A DNA stretch of 5,041 nt from Thermoprotei archaeon (lineage in GTDB: Archaea; Thermoproteota; Thermoprotei_A; Sulfolobales; Desulfurococcaceae). The notes under the pieces were generated by a model. The model was given only the letters and a program-made list of their open reading frames with translations, was not told the origin of the DNA and did not search any database. Below are positions 1 through 4,934 of this stretch, piece after piece (positions within the stretch are counted from its first letter, which is position 1; every line of letters starts with the position of its first letter). The stretch is from NCBI GenBank assembly GCA_003661825.1, contig QMWW01000088.1:1-5041 (forward strand), given 5' to 3'. The position numbers were made by a program, and so were the translations under genes.

Positions 1-164
1 ACTCTTGGGACCCCAAATGCTAGCTCGTCGAATATGAAGCTATATTTAGCATATTGCTCGTCTCTATATAGGTTATCGTAGCTTCTACTTGTAATATCGT
101 ACTTATGGACTAGATCCTCTGAGTTACTACTGTTTGAAGTACTTGTAGAGCGATTTATGCTCAA
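1..164 (-). CDS. N-terminal part of a class I SAM-dependent methyltransferase (cut by window edge)
   Basis: An open frame runs from a TTG at 164-162 to the left edge without a stop (54 codons plus two bases). Residues 1-17 are a Ser/Thr/Asn-rich tail. They are followed by YDITSRSYDNLYRDEQYAKY (residues 22-41) and a stretch ending FDELAFGVPRV. The spaced pattern YD-(5)-YD-x-LY-x-x-EQ-x-KY is typical of the region just before the SAM-binding glycine motif in class I (Rossmann) methyltransferases. That motif itself would lie outside the window, so the substrate cannot be named. The start is chosen because GGGAG sits 7 bases upstream and no ATG, GTG or other TTG follows in frame. The gene overlaps the 3' end of nucS by 38 bases and is probably co-transcribed and translationally coupled with it. 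The family call is by pattern recognition only. Confidence 0.72.
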   Translation of the reverse strand, partial: MSINRSTSTSNSSNSEDLVHKYDITSRSYDNLYRDEQYAKYSFIFDELAFGVPR

Positions 165-897
165 CGCTTTTCTCCCTTTTGAAGCTCCAGAGCTTCTTCA
201 AATCAACCTCTTTCCACTCCAGCTTTAGTCTATGTAGAGCTTCTATAGCGGTAGACGATATAGATGGCGCCACTAATATGCCTCTAGGCTTCACCCCGGC
301 CTTATCGGTATATGCTTTGACGTAGCTATAGAGCTGATGCACCGCTTCTCTATTAGCTGTAACTCTCTTGAGCTCTACTATAACGGGTATCCCATTTCTA
401 TCGTAGCCGAAGAGATCGGCTGCACCAGTACCTATGGGTTTTTCTTTCTCGGTTATCCTTAACCCGTCTTCGATGAGATAAGGGTGCTCGTACAGTATAT
501 CGCGCATCTCTGATTCATCCATGTACATCACGAATTCCCCGTGATCTCTTAGCTTGCCCCTCAACGCAAGCTTTATGCCCTTGAAATATATGTTAACGAT
601 CTCGCGCGGTTTGCTACGTATAGCAGTAATAACTATTCTATCGCCTAGCTTCTTTACCTCGATGACGCTTGTCGATGGCTGCCAATTAACAGGTTTGTAT
701 CCCACAGGTCTATGAACTAGAAGAGCGCCGTCCTGCTTAATAGTCACTATTCTTTCTCCATCAGTTAGCCTAGAACCTCCTCTGCCAGTGTAGTCTACGC
801 TACACTCTCCGATAACTATTACTAGCTCTTTATGGCTGAGCCCTTTCCGTATAAACTCTACGTACTCCTCTATACTGGCTTCAGATAGGGCTTCCAT
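127..897 (-). CDS. nucS: Endonuclease NucS (EndoMS family)
   Basis: NucS cuts single-stranded flaps or mismatched duplex DNA and works with the PCNA sliding clamp. Numbered from the chosen ATG, the 256-residue protein has the N-terminal DNA-binding half, with IGECSVDYTGRGGSRL (residues 29-44) and PVNWQP (about 69-74). The C-terminal RecB-like nuclease core has AADLFGYD and VIVELKR, giving catalytic Asp161, Glu175 and Lys177, plus Gln188. These numbers are one off those I recall for Pyrococcus NucS, and the length matches the family. The last residues, HKSLYKYF, look like a variant PCNA-interacting (PIP) box. The frame is open back to a TTG at 987, but that would overlap the divergent neighbour. 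The ATG at 897 has GGGAG 8 bases upstream and fits the family start. ATG 903 is an alternative, with the SD only 2 bases away. The gene is first in a probable two-gene operon with the methyltransferase. Confidence 0.95.
   Translation of the reverse strand: MEALSEASIEEYVEFIRKGLSHKELVIVIGECSVDYTGRGGSRLTDGERIVTIKQDGALLVHRPVGYKPVNWQPSTSVIEVKKLGDRIVITAIRSKPREIVNIYFKGIKLALRGKLRDHGEFVMYMDESEMRDILYEHPYLIEDGLRITEKEKPIGTGAADLFGYDRNGIPVIVELKRVTANREAVHQLYSYVKAYTDKAGVKPRGILVAPSISSTAIEALHRLKLEWKEVDLKKLWSFKREKSVEHKSLYKYFKQ
172..176 (-). promoter_or_regulatory. Shine-Dalgarno site for the methyltransferase gene
   Basis: GGGAG on the minus strand lies inside the nucS coding sequence, 7 bases before the TTG at 164. 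It decides the start of the downstream gene and supports translational coupling to nucS. Confidence 0.55.
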
Positions 898-905
898 CCA
901 CATAG

Positions 906-910
906 CTCCC
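906..910 (-). promoter_or_regulatory. Shine-Dalgarno site deciding the nucS start
   Basis: GGGAG on the minus strand is 8 bases before the ATG at 897 but only 2 bases before the ATG at 903. It therefore favours the 897 start and excludes the in-frame starts further upstream (957, 987). Confidence 0.65.
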
Positions 911-932
911 AGTGTAGTAGTCTGGTTCTGCC

Positions 933-944
933 AATTATTATAAG
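933..944. promoter_or_regulatory. Shared AT-rich TATA core of the nucS / UPF0282 divergent promoter
   Basis: AATTATTATAAG is the only strongly AT-rich block in the 64-base gap between the nucS start (897) and the divergent ATG at 962. Read on the minus strand it gives TTATAATAATT. Placing transcription start about 26 bases from its centre gives about 912, just ahead of the nucS ribosome site. On the plus strand the same rule gives about 962-965, so the UPF0282 message would be leaderless or nearly so. This is inferred from spacing alone; no separate BRE is convincing. Confidence 0.5.
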
Positions 945-961
945 AAGACGGGTACATTAAG

Positions 962-1873
962 ATGTTTTTGTGGGAGGAGTTGATCAAGGTTAAACTGATA
1001 GGATTTGATAGTATGGGTACACGTGGAATGGCTACAGTATTAGACGTAGAGGGATTGAAGATATTTGTAGATCCTGGTGTAAGCTATGCTCCAAGAAGAT
1101 ACGGGTTACCACCACATCCAGTAGAGGAAGAAGCCCTACAAAGGCATCTAGACGAGATCCACAGAGAAGCTGAAGACTCCCACATACTCGTAATATCCCA
1201 TTACCATAGAGATCACTATATGTATAGGCGTGGCGAAGAAGCGTACTATAGAGGAAAGATACTAATAGTTAAGGATCCGAAGAATAACATAAACTACAGC
1301 CAGAGAGTTAGAGCATATACGCTCTTAAACACTATGAGAGTGGCAGATCTAGCTAAAGACGTGAAAGTAGCTGATAACAACACGTACGTGTTTGAAGACG
1401 TTAACATATCGTTCTCTAAACCACTACCCCATGGCCCCCGCCATACAAAGCTCGGATACATCGTTTTAACCCTAATCGAGTATGAAGGCTATAAAGTTCT
1501 ACATGCAAGTGATTCCCAAGGCCCTATAGATGAAGAGGCTCTAGACTTCATACTAGGGTCTAACCCCGACATAGTGATAATTAGTGGTCCGCCGACCTAC
1601 TTCGAAGGGTATAAGATGAAGAGAGAAGACGTAGCTAAGGGTTTGAGTAATTTGAGGAAACTAGTAGAGGGGGTGAAGCCAGGCTCTACTGTGATTGTTG
1701 ACCATCACCTGCTCCGCGATCTAGATTACAGGGAGAGGATAAGAGAGGTAGTTGAAGTAGGCGAGTCGAGGAATGTATCCATTTTAACCGCTGCCGAGTA
1801 TATGGGTGTAGAGATACGGCAACTAGAAGCTATGAGGAGACAGCTATGGATGGGGATGAGCAGAAACCAGTAG
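962..1873 (+). CDS. UPF0282 family metallo-beta-lactamase-fold protein
   Basis: The protein is a predicted zinc-dependent hydrolase of the metallo-beta-lactamase fold, of the archaeal UPF0282 type, whose substrate I do not know to be established. Visible signatures are DSMGTRGMAT (residues 16-25) and DPGVSYAPRRYGLPPHP (37-53), which are diagnostic of the family. The metal-binding motif HYHRDH gives His80, His82, Asp84 and His85. Further candidate ligands are His157 or His161 in LPHGPRH, Asp184 in HASDSQGP, and His248/His249 in VIVDHHLLRD. The length of 303 residues is normal for the family. The ATG at 962 suits a leaderless start. However, family members usually begin near residue 8, so an in-frame TTG at 980 (with GGGAGGAG directly before it) is possible. 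The 3' end overlaps the SPOUT gene by 28 bases, indicating an operon. No role in the SPOUT pathway is shown by the sequence. RNA-acting relatives exist in the fold, but there is no beta-CASP domain here. Confidence 0.9.
   Translation: MFLWEELIKVKLIGFDSMGTRGMATVLDVEGLKIFVDPGVSYAPRRYGLPPHPVEEEALQRHLDEIHREAEDSHILVISHYHRDHYMYRRGEEAYYRGKILIVKDPKNNINYSQRVRAYTLLNTMRVADLAKDVKVADNNTYVFEDVNISFSKPLPHGPRHTKLGYIVLTLIEYEGYKVLHASDSQGPIDEEALDFILGSNPDIVIISGPPTYFEGYKMKREDVAKGLSNLRKLVEGVKPGSTVIVDHHLLRDLDYRERIREVVEVGESRNVSILTAAEYMGVEIRQLEAMRRQLWMGMSRNQ
1834..1839 (+). promoter_or_regulatory. Shine-Dalgarno site for the SPOUT gene
   Basis: GAGGAG lies 6 bases before the ATG at 1846 and within the end of the UPF0282 gene. 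It fixes the start of the downstream gene and suggests coupled translation. Confidence 0.7.
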
Positions 1874-2478
1874 TGATTATAGAGCACCTAGAGGATACAG
1901 TGGGTATATGGTTGTTCCTAGAGTATAGACACTCTTCCCTAATATACGGGAGTAAATACATATGGTTCACTAACCTCCCCGAGAAGTACCATGCGATCCT
2001 CTCCAAGTACGGTAGAGTTAGTAATAAGAGTACAATAGATCTAGTTCGGGGAGGAGAGATTACTGCTAGAGAAGTACTCATACTAGATCCCCAAGCTGAA
2101 AAGTCGCTGGACTACTACGACCTAGTTACTCACCGCTACGTAGTGATTGGAGGGATTCTCGGAGATAATCCTCCACGTGGTAGAACAAAGAAGCTATTAA
2201 CAGATAAGCTAGAGAACGTAGAAGCCCGTAATATAGGGGATGGTCAGTACAGTATCGACGGAAGCGTATACTACGTCGATTACTTGTGGAGGCATAGGTC
2301 TCTAGCTGGCTACAGCTACGTGGATGGAATTAGCATAGAGACTCGTAATGGTTCAATCCATTTACCCTTTAGGTACCCTCTAGTAGAGGGAAAGCCTCTT
2401 CTAGCACCGGGGCTGCTCGAGTACTTGAGAGAAGGAAGAGTACCTAGCTACATACTGAGAGAAATAGGGCTAGCCTAA
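1846..2478 (+). CDS. Sfm1-like SPOUT-domain SAM-dependent methyltransferase
   Basis: This is a predicted methyltransferase of the knotted SPOUT superfamily, related to yeast Sfm1, which methylates an arginine of ribosomal protein uS3 (Rps3). Shared features, compared with the yeast sequence from memory, are VIIEHLED near the N-terminus (residues 10-17) followed by a W-x-x-LEY segment. Next come LILDPQA (78-84), the hallmark GGILGDNPPRGRTKKL (102-117), a GD-x-Q pattern (131-134), and LPFRYPLVEGKPLLAPGLLEYL near the C-terminus (173-194). The GGILGD and PFRY segments are expected to form the SAM-binding knot. At 210 residues it matches the roughly 210-residue yeast enzyme. Whether the archaeal protein modifies uS3 or an RNA is not known from sequence. 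It is the second gene of an operon with the UPF0282 gene (28-base overlap). Its stop (TAA 2476-2478) overlaps the end of the convergent membrane-protein gene. Confidence 0.9.
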   Translation: MDGDEQKPVVIIEHLEDTVGIWLFLEYRHSSLIYGSKYIWFTNLPEKYHAILSKYGRVSNKSTIDLVRGGEITAREVLILDPQAEKSLDYYDLVTHRYVVIGGILGDNPPRGRTKKLLTDKLENVEARNIGDGQYSIDGSVYYVDYLWRHRSLAGYSYVDGISIETRNGSIHLPFRYPLVEGKPLLAPGLLEYLREGRVPSYILREIGLA

Positions 2479-2757
2479 GAGGTCGTAGAGTACTAGAAAC
2501 ACTAGGATCCAGGAGCCATAAAATGTTAGAAGACCACGTATGAGGAGCTTAAACAAGCTCTGTACGTTGAACTTTATGTAGACATAGTATATTGTGCAGA
2601 CGTATAAGAAGCTCGCTAAAAGCCATATAGTAGATGCTGTATCGGCTATAATGTAGAAGTTTACTCTGTAGATAATGTATGCTATGAAACCATATATTAC
2701 TCCTGCTAGAAACCTTACAAGTACTATATTATCGTCTAGTTTACCTACTCTGAACAA
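2470..2757 (-). CDS. Small three-helix membrane protein, function unknown
   Basis: This is a 95-residue hydrophobic protein with three likely membrane helices at about residues 11-30, 42-62 and 70-91. A short charged N-terminus (MFRVGKLDDN) and basic residues at Arg31, Lys62, Lys70 and Arg74 sit between the helices. There is no signal peptide or catalytic motif. I do not firmly recognise the family. The size, three-helix layout and end of the protein (LF-x-x-L-x-x-GLLTFYGSW-x-L-x-F-L-x-LY) weakly recall EMC6, a subunit of the ER membrane protein complex, but this is a low-confidence comparison from memory. The start is TTG at 2757, selected by a near-perfect GAGGAGGT 5 bases upstream. That strong site argues the gene is real and well translated. 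It is divergent from rqc2 and convergent on the SPOUT gene. Confidence 0.82.
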   Translation of the reverse strand: MFRVGKLDDNIVLVRFLAGVIYGFIAYIIYRVNFYIIADTASTIWLLASFLYVCTIYYVYIKFNVQSLFKLLIRGLLTFYGSWILVFLVLYDLLG

Positions 2758-2762
2758 CGTAT

Positions 2763-2770
2763 ACCTCCTC
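2763..2770 (-). promoter_or_regulatory. Strong Shine-Dalgarno site for the small membrane protein
   Basis: GAGGAGGT on the minus strand lies 5 bases before the TTG at 2757. It is the strongest ribosome-binding site in the window and decides this non-ATG start. Confidence 0.8.
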
Positions 2771-2790
2771 GCTGGATTTTAAGCATAGTA

Positions 2791-2803
2791 TATAGTATTA
2801 AAC
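2791..2803. promoter_or_regulatory. Shared TATA-like core of the membrane protein / rqc2 divergent promoter
   Basis: TATAGTATTAAAC sits in the middle of the 73-base divergent gap 2758-2830. TTTAATA on the minus strand, centred near 2799, would start transcription near 2773, directly ahead of GAGGAGGT. TATTAAA on the plus strand would start near 2825, giving a leader of about 6 bases before the rqc2 ATG. A second candidate for the minus strand, CTTAAAA (2777-2783), is too close to the ribosome site to work. The assignment rests on spacing and composition only. Confidence 0.5.
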
Positions 2804-2830
2804 ATGTTATCCCCGGAAAAATAATTGTAG

Positions 2831-4855
2831 ATGCACACAACCACTCAGTATGAAGGGTATACTGCTATGCTGAAGAGATCTATGGATATACTGGATATAC
2901 ACTACGTTGCTAACTGGTATGAGGGAGGACTAGAAGGCTGTATAGTGGACAACATATACTACGCTGGTTACTACTGGCTTTTGAAGCTGAGATGTATTCG
3001 TGGAAAGTACTATTTAAAGCTAGAGCCAGGGGTAAGGCTACATATATCGAAGGTAGAGCCACTTAGTAAAGGCATAGATAGGTTCGCTGCGTTTATGAGG
3101 AAGTATATACGGGGTGCTAGGATACGGGGCGTCAGCCAGATCGGGTGGGAGAGGATAGCGGCTATATCACTCTACACATCGAGAAAAGACTATAGGCTGA
3201 TAATAGAGGTTATTCCACGCGGTTTCCTAGTGCTCGTAGATAGCTCTAACCGCATCATGTATGCCAATAGATTCGCTGAACTACGAGATAGAGCTATTAA
3301 GAGAGGGGTAGAGTACGAGTCTCCTCCTGGAAACCTGGATAAGGAGCAGTACTTCAGTACTCTCCCGGAGAGACTATACGTAGGAAGAGACTTAGTACGC
3401 GGGATTGCTAAGGGGTGGGGGCTACCTGGATACATAGCTGAGGAGATCCTGTACAGAGCAGGGCTTTACAGCGAGAGGGACAAGAAACCCTCTGAAATAG
3501 CAAAAAACGATGTAGATAGCCTCATAGAAACCTACCATAGCGTTATCGGGGAAGCACTACAGGGTAAGGGTTTCCTAGTACTGGCTGGATCCCCTGAAGC
3601 CCCCTTACTATATACTGCTTTCAAGCCCACAATATATACAGAACTGTACGACACTATGGTTAAGGAGTACGAAAGCCTTGACGAGCTCATTGACTACTAC
3701 TTCGCGGAATACGAGAAGAAGAGGATGGCTGAGAAGAGGAGGAAGAAGGTAGAAGGCGAGGTTAAGGCTTTAGAAAAAACTATAGAGACCCAGAAAAAGC
3801 TGCTAAAGGAATTTGAGAAAAAGAGTAGAGAACTCGAAAAGCTGAACGAGATCCTGGCGAGAAACTACGTGGTGGTAGAGAGAGCGTTAGAGTGTGCTAA
3901 GAGAGTTAGAAAGGAGAAAGGCTGGGACAGCATACCCGGGATCTGTAGAGAAGTAGAGAGAGCGGAGAAGAGCAAAGGACTAATATACGTTGCTCTAGAG
4001 GGATTCGAGATACCGCTAGACATTAGATTGAGCGTATGGGATAACATAGCTAACTACGGTAAGCTAGCGGGAGAGTATAAGAGGAAAGCTGAGAAAGCAC
4101 GTATACACCTAGATAGCTTAGAGAAGAGATTAGAGAGCCTAAGTAGTACTGCGATCTCTCTAGAGGAAGAAGTAGTTAAAGGCATTAAGCCTAAGTACTG
4201 GTTCGAGAGATACCACTGGCTTATAACAACTAATGGCTTCCTAGCAATAGCGGGAAGAGATGCTGGGCAGAACGAATCTCTCGTAAGAAAGTATCTAACC
4301 GATAAAGACTTATTTCTCCACGCAGAAGTACATGGAGCACCAGTAGCTATTCTTAGAACTGAGGGGAGGGAGCCACAGGACGTAGATATAGAAGATGCCG
4401 CAGCTCTAACAGCTTGCTACTCGCGTGGCTGGAAAGAAGGCGTTGGGTACCTTAATGTGTTCTGGGTATATGGAAACCAGGTATCGAAGGCTCCGCCAGC
4501 GGGAGAGTACTTACCACGCGGTTCCTTCATGGTTTATGGTAAGAAGAACTATGTGAGAGTAGAGCTGAAGCTAGGCATAGGTATCGAAGAGCTATGTGAT
4601 CCAGTATACGGTGTGTATCAGAGGGTAATAGTAGGTCCTGTAGGGCTTGTGGAGAGTAGGAGTCTAGTATACGCCGTGCTTGTACCCGGAGAAAAGAGTG
4701 TAAGCTCTACTGCTCGAAGCCTTTATGAGAAATACCGCGACCTACTGGGTAGAGGATTAGGGGTAAGTTTGGACGAAATAGCTAACCGTATACCCAGTGG
4801 TTCACGCATACTAGTGGTTAGGAAGGGGAAAGCTGGTTTCATCGAAGAGTGCTAG
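2831..4855 (+). CDS. Archaeal Rqc2/NEMF/RqcH homologue (NFACT family ribosome quality control protein)
   Basis: NFACT proteins bind the large ribosomal subunit carrying a stalled peptidyl-tRNA and recruit tRNA; bacterial RqcH and yeast Rqc2 add C-terminal tails. Visible domains are an NFACT-N region (about residues 15-180) with MDILDI, LEGCIVDNIYY and VSQIGWERIAAI. Next is a helix-hairpin-helix segment with GWGLPGYIAEEILYRAGL (195-212), then coiled-coil arms at about 280-350 and 410-450 flanking GFEIPLDIRLSV (391-402). The NFACT-R domain (about 453-575) has AGRDAGQNESLVRKYL, HAEVHGAPVAILR and APPAGEYLPRGSFMVYGKKNY. A C-terminal extension to residue 674 has GPVGLVES and YAVLVPG. The usual Asp-Arg pair of the N domain is Glu107-Arg108 here. 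An in-frame TAG directly precedes ATG 2831. The family-typical start would be Met13 (ATG 2867), so the first 12 residues may not be translated. There is no clear SD; a leaderless start is likely. Older databases call this family fibronectin-binding. Confidence 0.95.
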   Translation: MHTTTQYEGYTAMLKRSMDILDIHYVANWYEGGLEGCIVDNIYYAGYYWLLKLRCIRGKYYLKLEPGVRLHISKVEPLSKGIDRFAAFMRKYIRGARIRGVSQIGWERIAAISLYTSRKDYRLIIEVIPRGFLVLVDSSNRIMYANRFAELRDRAIKRGVEYESPPGNLDKEQYFSTLPERLYVGRDLVRGIAKGWGLPGYIAEEILYRAGLYSERDKKPSEIAKNDVDSLIETYHSVIGEALQGKGFLVLAGSPEAPLLYTAFKPTIYTELYDTMVKEYESLDELIDYYFAEYEKKRMAEKRRKKVEGEVKALEKTIETQKKLLKEFEKKSRELEKLNEILARNYVVVERALECAKRVRKEKGWDSIPGICREVERAEKSKGLIYVALEGFEIPLDIRLSVWDNIANYGKLAGEYKRKAEKARIHLDSLEKRLESLSSTAISLEEEVVKGIKPKYWFERYHWLITTNGFLAIAGRDAGQNESLVRKYLTDKDLFLHAEVHGAPVAILRTEGREPQDVDIEDAAALTACYSRGWKEGVGYLNVFWVYGNQVSKAPPAGEYLPRGSFMVYGKKNYVRVELKLGIGIEELCDPVYGVYQRVIVGPVGLVESRSLVYAVLVPGEKSVSSTARSLYEKYRDLLGRGLGVSLDEIANRIPSGSRILVVRKGKAGFIEEC

Positions 4856-4877
4856 CTAGCGAGACATAGATGTAAAG

Positions 4878-4900
4878 CTTTAAAGTAACTCGTTTAATAA
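4878..4900 (+). promoter_or_regulatory. Probable TATA region of the AdoMet synthetase promoter
   Basis: Two TATA-like blocks lie in the 79-base gap after rqc2: CTTTAAAG (4878-4885), preceded by the A/G-rich TGTAAAG that could be a BRE, and TTTAATAA (4893-4900). The first would place the transcription start near 4908, upstream of the ribosome-binding site. The second would place it near 4922, right at that site. The first is the better fit. No T-rich terminator is evident between the rqc2 stop and this promoter. Confidence 0.5.
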
Positions 4901-4920
4901 TATCTTGACAAACACTATTT

Positions 4921-4927
4921 GGTGGTG
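4921..4927 (+). promoter_or_regulatory. Shine-Dalgarno site for AdoMet synthetase
   Basis: GGTGGTG ends 7 bases before the GTG at 4935. GGTG is the usual archaeal core complementary to the 16S rRNA 3' end. It favours GTG 4935 over the in-frame ATG at 4953. Confidence 0.6.
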
Positions 4928-4934
4928 TAAAGCT

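Noticed and set aside
661..690. C/D-box-like GATGA sequence
   Set aside because: It lies within nucS and lacks a proper C box and a CTGA D box at suitable distance.
898..987. Longer nucS form starting at TTG 987 or ATG 957
   Set aside because: It would overlap the divergent promoter and the start of the neighbouring gene, has no ribosome site, and adds a tail not seen in the family. ATG 897 with GGGAG 8 bases upstream matches the family length and residue numbering.
1830..2081. Minus-strand open frame opposite the SPOUT gene
   Set aside because: It lies opposite well-supported coding sequence, has no recognisable motif or ribosome site, and its composition is what a complementary frame would give.
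3190..3435. Minus-strand open frame opposite rqc2
   Set aside because: It is fully inside the NFACT-N coding region, whose frame is strongly conserved in pattern, and has no independent support.
3865..4047. Minus-strand open frame opposite the rqc2 coiled-coil region
   Set aside because: Its Ser/Leu-rich translation is a typical shadow of a Lys/Glu-rich coiled coil. No start signals are present.
2831..4855. Fibronectin-binding surface adhesin, the older name for this family
   Set aside because: There is no signal peptide or membrane anchor. The domain set is that of cytoplasmic ribosome-associated NFACT proteins.
4851..4860. GCTAGCTAGC palindrome at the end of rqc2 as a terminator or attachment site
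   Set aside because: It is only ten bases, with no T-run or longer stem. It contains the TAG stop and fits the general CTAG richness.
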